A stretch of DNA of 64,000 nucleotides from Limiplasma sp964416065 (lineage in GTDB: Bacteria > Bacillota > Clostridia > Christensenellales > Aristaeellaceae), in contig CAYQCL010000001.1 of the NCBI GenBank assembly GCA_964416065.1, positions 41,181 through 105,180 on the forward strand, given 5' to 3'. The notes beneath the pieces are model-generated. The model was given only the letters and a program-made list of their open reading frames with translations, was not told the DNA's origin and did not search any database. The position numbers were made by a program, and so were the translations under genes. This document shows positions 18,091 through 26,657 of the stretch, piece by piece (positions within the stretch are counted from its first letter, which is position 1; every line of letters begins with the position of its first letter).

Positions 18091-18831
18091 ATGCTCAGGG
18101 AGGAACGGATGGAACGCATTGTTCGCATGGTGCGTGAAAAGGGCCGCGTGACCACGGCGCAGCTGAGCGCCTATGTGGGATTCAGCGAATCAACCGTGCG
18201 AAGGGATTTAGCTCATCTGGAGGAAAAACGTATAATTCTGCGCAATCGTAACGGGGTCGTGCTTTATCCGCAGCATCACACGGAAACCTCGGTGCATTTT
18301 CGCGCGGCGGTGAACGCCCAGGCCAAGGAGAAAATTGCGGCATGCGCGGCGCATCTGGTGCCGGATGGAAGTCTTTTGTTTTTGGATTCCTCTTCCACCG
18401 TGCTGAGCATGGCCAATTTTTTAACGGCCCAAAAAAACCTGACGATCGTGACCAACAGCCTGCTTCTGGCTATGCTGATGCGCGATACCGATCAGCGGCT
18501 GGTGCTTACGGGCGGGGAGTTTTACGCGCCCTCCCACGCGTTTTATGGGGAGATGGCGGTTGAGGCGGTCCGCCGCTTCAACTTTGACTTTTGCTTTGTA
18601 TCCAGCGTGTCCGTTACGCGCGACGGATATGCGGCGGAGGCACTGGCGCATAGCGTGCCGATCCGGCAGGAGGCTATCCGCCGTTCGGAAAAGGCGATCC
18701 TGCTGTGCGATCGAAGCAAGATGGGGCTTCAGCGGCCCTACAACCTCATTTCCATCGATGAGATGGATTACGTGATTACCGACGATCCGATACAGCCTGC
18801 GCACACATCGGCGCAAGTGCTTCGGGTATAA
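18091..18831 (+). CDS. DeoR-family transcriptional regulator (first of tandem pair)
   Basis: A 246-residue DeoR/GlpR-type regulator. The N-terminal winged helix (residues 1-60) carries the signature VTTAQLSAYVGFSESTVRRD. The C-terminal sugar-phosphate sensor domain has FLDSSSTVLSMA, TNSLLLAMLM and the conserved CDRSKMG end. ATG at 18091 was chosen because AAGGGGG sits eight bases upstream, inside the sequence after an earlier ATG at 18073. It is divergent from tctC and followed by a paralog after 13 bases. Confidence 0.92.
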   Translation: MLREERMERIVRMVREKGRVTTAQLSAYVGFSESTVRRDLAHLEEKRIILRNRNGVVLYPQHHTETSVHFRAAVNAQAKEKIAACAAHLVPDGSLLFLDSSSTVLSMANFLTAQKNLTIVTNSLLLAMLMRDTDQRLVLTGGEFYAPSHAFYGEMAVEAVRRFNFDFCFVSSVSVTRDGYAAEALAHSVPIRQEAIRRSEKAILLCDRSKMGLQRPYNLISIDEMDYVITDDPIQPAHTSAQVLRV

Positions 18832-18844
18832 GGAGGAGGACGGC

Positions 18845-19621
18845 ATGAATCGGTTGGAACGCGAAGAGCGCTTTGGACGGATTCTGTCTCTGCTGGAAAA
18901 GCAGAAATTCTTAACGGTAGAGGAGCTGAGCCGCGAAATCTATGTGAGTCCCTCTACTGTCCGGCGCGATCTGGCGGAAATGGCACGCAGCGGTTATCTT
19001 CTGCGAAGCAGGGGCGGCGCGGCGGCCATTTCGTCCGAAAAGGAGGCGGAGGCCGTCTTTCCTGGGCAGGAGACTCAGCCAGCGGCGCATGATGCTCTTG
19101 TGAGACGGGCCGTATCCCTTGTGCGCGACGGCGACCTGCTGTTTCTGGACAGTTCTCGTCTGACGCTGGCTATGGCTCCGCTGCTGGCGGTACGCCGCAG
19201 ACTGACCATTTTGACAAACAGCCTGACCTTTCTTTCTGAGTTTCCGGCCAAGAGCAGGGGCTGTCGTCTGCTTTGCTGTGCGGGAACGGTAGACACGCGT
19301 GGATTTTCCACACGGGGCAGCGCCGCGGAGCAGGACGCGGCTCGCTTTCATTATGATCTGGCGTTTTTTAGCTGCTCCGGCGTGGTGGATGGCGGCGCGG
19401 CCTGTCATTCGCTGTCCACGGCGGCGCTACTTTGCACGGCCATGCGACACGCGCGGCGCAGCGTTCTGATGTGCTCAGCGGAGAAGCTTGATCTGACGCC
19501 GCCGTGCATTCTGGCGGATCTGCATGATTTTGATTGGATTGTAACGGACGCGGCCGGTGAAATTCCCGGCGCTCCTCAAGAGCGCGTGATACACGTGGAA
19601 AGCCTATCCAACGAGTTTTAA
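18845..19621 (+). CDS. DeoR-family transcriptional regulator (second of tandem pair)
   Basis: A 258-residue paralog of the preceding gene. The winged helix has LTVEELSREIYVSPSTVRRD, and the sensor domain has FLDSSRLTLAMA and TNSLTFLSEF. The terminal segment has CSAEKLDL in place of the usual CDxSK, so effector recognition may differ. AAGGAGG precedes its start. The two proteins are clearly diverged at the sequence level, so the duplication is not recent. They may act as a heteromer or respond to different effectors at the shared intergenic region. Confidence 0.9.
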   Translation: MNRLEREERFGRILSLLEKQKFLTVEELSREIYVSPSTVRRDLAEMARSGYLLRSRGGAAAISSEKEAEAVFPGQETQPAAHDALVRRAVSLVRDGDLLFLDSSRLTLAMAPLLAVRRRLTILTNSLTFLSEFPAKSRGCRLLCCAGTVDTRGFSTRGSAAEQDAARFHYDLAFFSCSGVVDGGAACHSLSTAALLCTAMRHARRSVLMCSAEKLDLTPPCILADLHDFDWIVTDAAGEIPGAPQERVIHVESLSNEF

Positions 19622-19711
19622 GGATCGGCATACGATACTGTTTCGGCGAGAACTGACTATTTCAGCATTTAAATGGCTTTTGGAAAATGCGGGAATTCCA
19701 AACCTTGCGAT

Positions 19712-19773
19712 GCGTATGGGCAGCTCATACGCGGAAAAACGAAAGTTGACACTGCGGCGGGGTATGTTATAAT
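19712..19773 (+). promoter_or_regulatory. degV promoter with upstream inverted repeat
   Basis: TTGACA (19746-19751), 16-base spacer, TATAAT (19768-19773). A perfect inverted repeat GCGTATG / CATACGC (19712-19732) ends 13 bases before the -35 box and lacks a T run, so it looks like an operator rather than a terminator. Confidence 0.65.
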
Positions 19774-19845
19774 GAAAAAAGACCCTCGCGGAAAAGATTC
19801 TTGCAGACGGCCAAACGCGGTTTTGGCGGAATGGGGTGAACAAAA

Positions 19846-20712
19846 ATGACAGAGGTACGCAAAACGGTAATCGTTACAGATTCCTCATGCGATTTAAGCG
19901 ATGAGCAGCTTTCGAGGTATCAGATCCGTTTGATATCTTTACGCGTTGTATGCCAGAACGCGGAGTATCGCGATCGCGTGGATATCCAGGAAGACGAGCT
20001 TTACGAGCTGTTAACCAAGGAATTGCCCAAGACCAGCCTGCCCCTGCCGGAGGACGTAATAGGGCTGTATGAACAGCTGGCCAAGGAGGGCGTTACGGAT
20101 GTGATCCATCTTTCTATTTCCTCCGGCCTTAGCGGCACCTATAACATGGTGCGCATGATCACGGCGGACTACCAGGATCGCATGCGGGTGCATGTGGTCG
20201 ATTCCAAGACGCTCTCCACAGGCCTGGGCATGATGGTTTTGGCGACGGCCAAGGCGCTGGAGGAGGGCGCGACGCCCGAGGAGGCGATCGAACGCGCCCA
20301 GCGCGTTCGCAAGACGCAGCTGGGCATGTTCGTCATTCGCACATTGGAATTCTTACGCAAAGGTGGCCGCATCGGTCTTGTCGAGGGCGTGGTGGGCAGC
20401 CTTTTGCAGATCAAGCCGGTTATCTTTGTCAATGATGATGGCGTATATCAGACGCTTGCCAAGGCGCGCGGGTATAAGGGCGCCGTGGAGGCGATGCTGC
20501 AGGAGGCCAAGCGCTTCTTTGGCAGCGCGAAGGTCGAGCTCTCGGTCGTCAACGGAAAGGCCTATGAGGATGCGGAGAGGCTGATGGAGCGGCTGAAGAG
20601 CGAAATGGATGTCGCCGAGGGCGCATTTATCTCCTCAGTCAGTCCCGTGCTGGCCATCCATACGGGGCCGGGCCTGCTGGGCATTGTGGCCAACAAGGCC
20701 GATCCGGCCTGA
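19846..20712 (+). CDS. DegV family fatty-acid-binding protein
   Basis: A 288-residue DegV protein. Members bind a fatty acid and, as FakB, present it to the kinase FakA to make acyl-phosphate for phospholipid synthesis. Visible motifs are VTDSSCDLS at the N-terminus, KTSLPLPED, the fatty-acid pocket loop ISSGLSGTYN, and VDSKTLSTGLG. LRKGGRIG is typical of the second domain. No fakA is in the window. The last 74 bases overlap the convergent Cys-rich gene. Confidence 0.93.
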   Translation: MTEVRKTVIVTDSSCDLSDEQLSRYQIRLISLRVVCQNAEYRDRVDIQEDELYELLTKELPKTSLPLPEDVIGLYEQLAKEGVTDVIHLSISSGLSGTYNMVRMITADYQDRMRVHVVDSKTLSTGLGMMVLATAKALEEGATPEEAIERAQRVRKTQLGMFVIRTLEFLRKGGRIGLVEGVVGSLLQIKPVIFVNDDGVYQTLAKARGYKGAVEAMLQEAKRFFGSAKVELSVVNGKAYEDAERLMERLKSEMDVAEGAFISSVSPVLAIHTGPGLLGIVANKADPA

Positions 20713-21415
20713 CCGGCGGCGGATAAAGCGGTAGATCGGGGCAGGCGGGCTCGGAGCAGTGGATCTTGAACGGCTCAGGCCGAAGCAGATAGATTTCAAG
20801 CTCGATGCAAAGCTGCACCTTAAACGTGCATCCCTCGGGGCACGGGTCCGCGCAGACCAGCCGTACGCAGGGGACAATCAGCAGCGTGTTGCGCGCAAGC
20901 TCGTTACAGGAGCAGACGGCGCGCAGATAGGTTTCGACATTGACCGTCGCGGAAGCATGATGGAGCTGCCCACGGCAGTCACACACCTGGGCGCAGACGG
21001 GAATGCTGACACAGATGGAAAGCTGACCCTGGTTATGAGCGGAATTCAGCGGCGACCACCATGGCTGGGCGCCGCTTTGCTGTACCTTGACAAGCGTCAG
21101 CGGCGGCTGGGCGCAAAGCTCCTCCAGCGTCAGCTCCGTGCAGAGGCAGGGAACGCTGCGGCGCTCGCAGGCGATGATCTTTTGTAAAAGCACGCCCTCA
21201 GTCCTCATAGGCTTTGGCGGCGGGCAGCTCGGTCTTGCGCAGCAGCCAGGCTTGGGAGGCGGACAAATCGGCGCCGCGCAGCAGTCCGGTTTGGGAGGCG
21301 GACAGTTCGGTCTTGCGCAACAATCAGGCTGGGAGGGAGGACAGACGGGGATAGGATGGCAATGTGCATTTTTGGCTTCGTTGCAAACATGACAGCCGCA
21401 GGGCGGATGATGCAT
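20639..21415 (-). CDS. Cysteine- and proline-rich protein, possible spore-coat-type protein
   Basis: A 258-residue protein that I cannot assign to a characterised family. Residues 1-70 contain four imperfect CPPxKPDCC-type repeats (for example CPPPKPDCCAAPI, CPPPKPGCCARPS). The remainder is a cysteine-containing domain with NVETYLRAVCSCNELARNTL and a C-terminal tail rich in Pro, Trp and Tyr. No signal peptide or membrane helix is seen. High Cys and Pro content, local repeats and a His-rich start resemble spore-coat or exosporium proteins of Clostridia; this is inference. AGGAGG lies seven bases before ATG 21415. The 74-base overlap with degV on the other strand leaves the exact C-terminus less certain. 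Confidence 0.7.
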   Translation of the reverse strand: MHHPPCGCHVCNEAKNAHCHPIPVCPPSQPDCCARPNCPPPKPDCCAAPICPPPKPGCCARPSCPPPKPMRTEGVLLQKIIACERRSVPCLCTELTLEELCAQPPLTLVKVQQSGAQPWWSPLNSAHNQGQLSICVSIPVCAQVCDCRGQLHHASATVNVETYLRAVCSCNELARNTLLIVPCVRLVCADPCPEGCTFKVQLCIELEIYLLRPEPFKIHCSEPACPDLPLYPPPVRPDRPCWPQCPAGPAPYGWPARD

Positions 21416-21436
21416 ATGGATTCCTCCTTGAGTAAG

Positions 21437-21472
21437 AAAATAGCTTGACGGATAGAGGTTTTTCCGTCAAGC
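21437..21472 (-). terminator. Terminator after the MBL-fold gene
   Basis: On the minus strand, GCTTGACGGA / TCCGTCAAGC with a ten-base loop followed by TATTTTCTT; it separates the MBL-fold gene from the Cys-rich gene. Confidence 0.65.
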
Positions 21473-21507
21473 CATCCTATGCGTCCTAAACAGGGGGTGT
21501 GCGGAGC

Positions 21508-22371
21508 TTACTTCCAGTTGATTTGTTCGGCCGTGGCCGTTCCGTCCGAGAGGCTGATCAGAATGCCGACCTCGGCGTCTTGGGTAACCGCTATGCCCGC
21601 TTTGACCTCCCAAAGCCGCGAGAGCACCTTGCTGTCAGGCGTGGAAGGCTTTTCCACACTGCTTGTGGAAATTACCGCCCATTGAGGCCGCACGAGCAGA
21701 ACAAAGGCACGGCTGGTCGCGTCGTCGTTGCCGTGGTGCGCGACCTTCAGCACGGCTACCTGCGAGATCAGGCCGGTCCTGATGAGCTCCGCCTCCTCCT
21801 CAAGCTCCATATCGCCTGTCAAAAGCATGTCGCCCTCGGGGGTGGTTAGCCTGAGCACCAGGGAGTTGTTGTTTTCGTTTTCCATGTCCTGAGATAGCGG
21901 GCCAAGTACCTGAAAAACACAGCCGTTTTCAAGATCGACATTTTCCCCCGCGCTGAGCCAGCTCAGCGGTATGTCATATTTTTCGGCCGCCTCATACACA
22001 GGATGCGATTCAAGGGATTCTTCGCTGTGAAGCGCGCCGGCATAGAGCCTGTCGACGCTCATTCCGCCCTTGAGCAGCTTCTTCAGCCCTCCGACGTGAT
22101 CCTTGTCCGTATGGGTGATCAGCACGCCATCTAGGTGAGAAATTTCATAGGTATCCAGAACGTAGGCAAGCTGGTCGTAGCTGTCCTTGGTGCCAGTATC
22201 GATCAAAAAACGCTTTTCGCCCAGGAAAAAAAGCGCCGCGTCGGCTTTGCCGACGTTGAGAAACAGCGCGCTGACCTCGCTGTGAGCCACGGCGGGGGTT
22301 TCCGGCAAAAAGAACATGACAAGCAGCGCCGCAAGGAGCAACAGAGAGAGCCATCGGATTCTTTTGAGCAT
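21508..22371 (-). CDS. ComEC-like metallo-beta-lactamase-fold protein
   Basis: A 287-residue protein with an N-terminal signal anchor (about 8-27) and a metallo-beta-lactamase domain like the C-terminal domain of ComEC/Rec2. The metal site is THTDKDH (HxDxDH), with VAHHGNDDA and GDMELEEE as further ligand segments, and FLNVGKADAALF takes the place of the usual VGQGD motif. There is no channel domain, so this is the free-standing extracellular form of unknown substrate. ATG at 22371 has GGAGGTG six bases upstream; a GTG at 22380 overlaps that site. A TATAAT at 22392-22397 serves the gene. Confidence 0.88.
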   Translation of the reverse strand: MLKRIRWLSLLLLAALLVMFFLPETPAVAHSEVSALFLNVGKADAALFFLGEKRFLIDTGTKDSYDQLAYVLDTYEISHLDGVLITHTDKDHVGGLKKLLKGGMSVDRLYAGALHSEESLESHPVYEAAEKYDIPLSWLSAGENVDLENGCVFQVLGPLSQDMENENNNSLVLRLTTPEGDMLLTGDMELEEEAELIRTGLISQVAVLKVAHHGNDDATSRAFVLLVRPQWAVISTSSVEKPSTPDSKVLSRLWEVKAGIAVTQDAEVGILISLSDGTATAEQINWK

Positions 22372-22391
22372 GTTTTTCACCTCCCGCGCCT

Positions 22392-22397
22392 ATTATA
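22392..22397 (-). promoter_or_regulatory. -10 box of MBL-fold gene promoter
   Basis: A consensus TATAAT on the minus strand. The matching -35 (TTTCAA at 17 bases) is poor, so the promoter may need an activator or be weak. Confidence 0.5.
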
Positions 22398-22436
22398 TCC
22401 TAAACGGCCGACGTTTGAAAAGCGGTAAGAAAGGCC

Positions 22437-22465
22437 GTGACAACCTCCATGGAATGGTGTATACT
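22437..22465 (+). promoter_or_regulatory. Promoter of uppP
   Basis: GTGACA, 17-base spacer, TATACT; about 38 bases before the uppP start. Confidence 0.75.
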
Positions 22466-22503
22466 CCCATTGAAGCGGCTTTATATGAAAGGAACGATTT
22501 TGT

Positions 22504-23361
22504 ATGAATGTTCCCATGGCGGCGTTTCTCGGCTTGATTCAAGGCGTCGCGGAGTTTTTGCCTATCTCGTCCAGCGGACACCTGAACCTTTTGCAGGCGC
22601 TTTTCGGCGTCAACGTCGAGCATCAGCTTCTGTTCAACATCCTTCTGCATGTGGGCACGCTGGCGGCGGTCGCCGTCGTATTCTGGCGGGACTGGATCGA
22701 AATGATCAAGCATCCCATCAAGAATCAGACGCTTTTGCTGCTGATTATCGCGTCGCTTCCGGCGCTGGTGGCGAAGGTTCTTTTTGATGATCCGCTGGAT
22801 TATCTTGAAACGCATAATGTGCTTCTTGGCGTATGCTTTCTGGTCACCGGCCTCATGCTGGTGCTGACGCAGCGTCTTTCGCAGCGTCATGCCCGTCTCG
22901 GCGTGGAAAAGCGGCGGGTGGGGCTATTAGAGGCGTTGGTGATGGGCTGTCTGCAGGCCGTAGGCATGCTGCCGGGCGTCAGCCGCAGCGGCAGCACCAT
23001 CTTTGGCGGCGTCTGCGCAAAGGTCGATCGTGAGGCAGCGGCCAAATTCAGCTTCATGATGAGCGCGCCGGCGATCGTGGGCGGTCTGTTCAGCGAGGGC
23101 ATGTCCATCATGAAGGAGGGCGTGAGCATCGGCTCCGATCTGCCGGCGATTTTGGTCGGCATGGTGGTGGCGGGTATAAGCGGATATTTCGCGATTCGCT
23201 TCTTTCTCAGACTCATCAGCAAGGCGTCGCTCAACGGCTTTGCGTTGTATGTGACGCTGCTCGGCATCATCGTGATCATTTTGCAGCTGACCGGCGTGCT
23301 GACTGACGCGCCCGTTCGGGCCGAGGGCACGTTGACGGCGCTGCGCACCCTTCTGGGATAA
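22504..23361 (+). CDS. uppP: Undecaprenyl-diphosphatase
   Basis: UppP (BacA) dephosphorylates undecaprenyl diphosphate in the membrane, recycling the carrier for peptidoglycan and wall polymer synthesis; extra copies give bacitracin resistance. The 285-residue protein has the two catalytic signatures: AEFLPISSSGHL near residue 15-30, and LPGVSRSGSTI near 158-168. About eight hydrophobic helices are present. AAAGGAACG precedes the ATG. Its stop codon overlaps the start of the next gene (ATAATG), so the two are translationally coupled. Confidence 0.96.
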   Translation: MNVPMAAFLGLIQGVAEFLPISSSGHLNLLQALFGVNVEHQLLFNILLHVGTLAAVAVVFWRDWIEMIKHPIKNQTLLLLIIASLPALVAKVLFDDPLDYLETHNVLLGVCFLVTGLMLVLTQRLSQRHARLGVEKRRVGLLEALVMGCLQAVGMLPGVSRSGSTIFGGVCAKVDREAAAKFSFMMSAPAIVGGLFSEGMSIMKEGVSIGSDLPAILVGMVVAGISGYFAIRFFLRLISKASLNGFALYVTLLGIIVIILQLTGVLTDAPVRAEGTLTALRTLLG

Positions 23362-24392
23362 TGGATCTGCGGGAATGGAAAGGCCGCGTTCTTTGCGGGC
23401 AGTACCTGACCAAGCGCGCGGAGCCGGTCGCGGTCTGCCGGGGGCTTAATGGGATTCAGGCGCAATTCCCCATGGCCGCGCTACATGCGCTGCGCATCCG
23501 TTCGGAGGAATCCGTGCAAGAGAGAGACGAACGGCTTGTCAAAAGCTGGACGCTTCGGGGCACGATGCATCTGTTTCCTTTGGAGGATCTTTCCCTGTAT
23601 TTACATCAGGGTCGAAAGCATGTTCTTCGTCCCGTCGATCAGATGATGGAGGACGAGTTCATTACGCTTGAACGCAAACAATATTTTACAAATATTTTAC
23701 TGGAAGCGATCGACCAGGGAATCGTCCAAAGGGACGAGCTACGCGCACATTGCCTGTCCAAGGGGATGACGGAGAGCGAAGGGGAGAGCGTCTTCAACGC
23801 CTGGGGCGGGTTGATCCGCTGCCTGGCCGAGCGGGGAGAAATTTGCTATTGCGCCTCCGTCGAAAAGACGCTTATGCGCTGTCCTACCTTTATTCCCATG
23901 GAGGCACGGGACGCGGAGCTTGAAATGGCGAGACGCTACTTTCAGCATTGCGGCCCCGCAACCATAAGGGATGCGGCATACTTTTTCGGAGTGCCGCAGC
24001 GCACGGTCAAGGAATGGCTCAAGGAGCTTCCCGTGCGAACAGTCCAGGTCGACGACCGGACAGGCTGGGTGCTTGAGGATGGCCTGAGCGATTGGCTGGA
24101 GATCCCCGCATGCCTGTTTCTGGCGGGCTTTGATCCGCTGATGCTGAGCTATGAAAAGAAGGAAAGCCCATTTTTGCCACCTGAGTATCTGCGCGGAATT
24201 TTCAGCCTCGCCGGGATCGTTTCCCCAGCGATCCTGCTTGACGGGAAGGTCGCGGGACGTTGGCGGCTGAAGGACAAAAAGCTTACGCTTACTGCGTTCC
24301 GGCAGCTTAGGACGTCCGAAAAGAAGGCGGCGGCTCGAGCGGCAGAGGCATTGTGGGGAGAACTCAAAAAGATTGTGTGGGAAGAAAAATAA
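23361..24392 (+). CDS. Winged-helix protein of the AlkZ/YcaQ DNA glycosylase-like family (HTH_42)
   Basis: A 343-residue protein of the HTH_42 fold, the family that contains Streptomyces AlkZ and E. coli YcaQ, glycosylases that unhook alkylated or cross-linked DNA. The N-terminal part has QAQ at residues 33-35 (context LNGIQAQFP), matching the catalytic QxQ of the AlkZ branch. WTLRGTMHLFP follows, then an internal winged helix near 185-215 and a C-terminal barrel (FDPLMLSYEKKE, VAGRWRLKDKK). Coupling to uppP by a one-base overlap is unusual; no natural-product cluster is nearby. DNA repair is inferred from the family. Confidence 0.82.
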   Translation: MDLREWKGRVLCGQYLTKRAEPVAVCRGLNGIQAQFPMAALHALRIRSEESVQERDERLVKSWTLRGTMHLFPLEDLSLYLHQGRKHVLRPVDQMMEDEFITLERKQYFTNILLEAIDQGIVQRDELRAHCLSKGMTESEGESVFNAWGGLIRCLAERGEICYCASVEKTLMRCPTFIPMEARDAELEMARRYFQHCGPATIRDAAYFFGVPQRTVKEWLKELPVRTVQVDDRTGWVLEDGLSDWLEIPACLFLAGFDPLMLSYEKKESPFLPPEYLRGIFSLAGIVSPAILLDGKVAGRWRLKDKKLTLTAFRQLRTSEKKAAARAAEALWGELKKIVWEEK

Positions 24393-24520
24393 CGGGGCGC
24401 CTGTGCTAATTTTCATAAAATCATTACGAAATGGAAGATTCTATTCTGTTCAAGAAAATTGAAAATCGGATAGCGTGGTAATTTCATATTTCATACCAAC
24501 TTTCGTACTTCCCCGCCCGA

Positions 24521-25219
24521 TTATTGCATCAGATCAATCAGCTGCATGACGGTTGGCTCGGCGCTCAGACGCTGTTCGCAGATCGCAAGCGCATCTTGAA
24601 ACCCCTCGGTTGCGAGAAAGCCCTTCGACATGTTGTACGCGACATCCCTCTTTGCGGAGAACTCAAAGGGTTTTTGCGCGGAATCAAACCGACCCCAGGA
24701 GAGATTTGATTCGAGGGAAACATCGGAAACCGTGACGGAAATGTGAATGTGTTCGTCAGGGACAGACTCGTTTGAGATACCCAACGTTGAAAGCAGATTC
24801 GAAACGGCCTCCGAAGAAGACAGAAGCGGATGAAGCATGCCCAGGATGTCGGAAAGCGCCAAGGGCTTTTCGGAGCCGGCCACCATGCTTAGAAGCGTCA
24901 GCATGGAATCTCCCTTAGAGATGAAGCCGCAGGTCTGAGCATCGGACAGGGAATATCGAGACTTGCCGCTTCGATATTCCGCTTGCAGGCTCATAAGCGC
25001 TTCGTCCTGAGAAAAGAGCGCGACCTCAAGCCAGACCTCCGTCCGCGTTTCATTCATGCCGAGCGTTACCGTTAGCTGGGGAGCGAGCTCGACGCTTTGT
25101 CCATTCCCCGCGGCCTAAAGCTCCGTGAATCGCAGCGCCCATCCGTCATACTCCTTTTCCGCGTGAGCGGCGCCAAAGCAGAAAAGAAGAACCAGCAACA
25201 GGATTAGGCAGCGTTTCAT
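24521..25219 (-). pseudogene. Secreted protein gene interrupted by an amber codon
   Basis: The coding frame starts at ATG 25219 with AGGAGG upstream and a good signal peptide (MKRCLILLLVLLFCFGAAHA). It meets TAG at codon 35 (25115-25117) and continues in the same frame for 197 codons to 24521. The downstream part has no ribosome site of its own at its first ATG (25057). Without the stop this would be a 231-residue exported protein of unknown family, with beta-rich repeats of polar strands. It ends the operon after asnS. One base change (for example CAG to TAG) explains the break; an assembly error is equally possible. Confidence 0.65.
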
Positions 25220-25239
25220 TTCTGATCCTCCTAAGCGGC

Positions 25240-26634
25240 TTAATACTCCGCGCTGCCAGTGGTACGAGGGAAGGGCAGAACGTCTCGGATGTTCTGCATG
25301 CCCGTCAGGTACATGACCAGACGCTCAAAGCCCAGGCCAAAGCCCGCGTGCGGCGTCGTGCCGTAGCGGCGGGTGTCGAGATAGAAGGCATAATCCTCCT
25401 CGCGCATGCCCAGCTCGTTGATGCGGCTTTTGAGAACGTCGAGGCGCTCCTCACGCTGGCTACCGCCGATCAGCTCGCCCACGCCGGGAACCAGCAGATC
25501 AACCGCTGCGACGGTCTTCTGATCCTCGTTCATGCGCATATAAAACGCCTTGATCTCCTTGGGATAGTTGTAGACGAACACGGGACGGCCAAAGTGCTTT
25601 TCACTCAGATAGCGTTCGTGCTCGGTCTGCAAATCCATGCCCCACTCCACGGGATAGTCAAACCTCTGGCCGCTGGCCTTGAGAATGTCGATGGCCTCGG
25701 TGTAGGTGCAGCGGGCAAAGTCGCTGTTGACGATTGCGGTCAGACGGTCGATAAGCCCCTTCTCTACAAAGCTGTTGAGAAAGGCCATCTCCTCCGGAGC
25801 CTTGGCGAGAATGTTTGAAATCACATATTTAAGCATATCCTCGGCCAGCACCATGTCGTCAAACAGATCAGCGAAGGCAATTTCCGGCTCAACCATCCAG
25901 AATTCGGCGGCATGACGCGGGGTATAGCTTTTTTCCGCGCGGAAGGTGGGACCAAAGGTATATACGTTGCGGAAGGCCATGCAATAGGTTTCGACGTTGA
26001 GCTGGCCGCTCACCGTGAGATTCGCCTGCTTGCCGAAGAAATCCTCGCTGTAATCTGGCTTGCCGTCCTCAGTCATGGGCAGCTTGTCCAAAGGCAGCGT
26101 CGTCACCTGGAACATTTCGCCCGCGCCCTCGCAATCGCTGGTGGTGATGATGGGCGTGTGGACATAGACGAAGCCGCGCTCGGCAAAGAAGGCATGCAGA
26201 AGCTGCGCCGCCAGCGAGCGGATGCGGAACACCGCGTAGAACGTATTGGTGCGCGGGCGGAGATGCGCGATAGTGCGCAGAAATTCAAAGGTGTGGCGCT
26301 TCTTTTGCAGCGGATATTCCGGCGCGCACATGCCCAGCACCTCAATCCTTTTAGCCTTCAGCTCAAAGGGCTGCTTCATGCCAGGGGTCAGAACCAGCTC
26401 CCCGGTGGCCCGGATGGCGCTGCCTAAGGTGATCTTGACCGCGTCCGCGAAATTCTCGGTCGTGCCGTCCTCCAGCACAAGCTGAAGATTTTTGAAATAG
26501 GTGCCGTCGTTAAGCTCGATGAAGCCTAAAACCTTGCTGTCACGTACCGTGCGCACCCAGCCGGAAACGGTGCATTCCTTGATGCCCTCTGTCAGATCCT
26601 GCGAAAAAAGATTGCGAATACTCATATCCGCCAT
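25240..26634 (-). CDS. asnS: Asparaginyl-tRNA synthetase
   Basis: A 464-residue class IIb aminoacyl-tRNA synthetase that charges tRNA-Asn. The OB-fold anticodon domain (about 15-105) includes VSGWVRTVRDSK. The catalytic domain has motif 2 (TFRAEKSYTPRHAAEFWMVE) and motif 3 (GFGLGFERLVMYLTG). AEFWMVEPE distinguishes it from AspRS. It is the penultimate gene of the hprK-containing operon, 23 bases after glcK. asnB, which makes asparagine, is in a separate unit at 33.8 kb. Confidence 0.96.
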   Translation of the reverse strand: MADMSIRNLFSQDLTEGIKECTVSGWVRTVRDSKVLGFIELNDGTYFKNLQLVLEDGTTENFADAVKITLGSAIRATGELVLTPGMKQPFELKAKRIEVLGMCAPEYPLQKKRHTFEFLRTIAHLRPRTNTFYAVFRIRSLAAQLLHAFFAERGFVYVHTPIITTSDCEGAGEMFQVTTLPLDKLPMTEDGKPDYSEDFFGKQANLTVSGQLNVETYCMAFRNVYTFGPTFRAEKSYTPRHAAEFWMVEPEIAFADLFDDMVLAEDMLKYVISNILAKAPEEMAFLNSFVEKGLIDRLTAIVNSDFARCTYTEAIDILKASGQRFDYPVEWGMDLQTEHERYLSEKHFGRPVFVYNYPKEIKAFYMRMNEDQKTVAAVDLLVPGVGELIGGSQREERLDVLKSRINELGMREEDYAFYLDTRRYGTTPHAGFGLGFERLVMYLTGMQNIRDVLPFPRTTGSAEY

Positions 26635-26657
26635 GGATATGCCTCCTTCGTTTGGGT

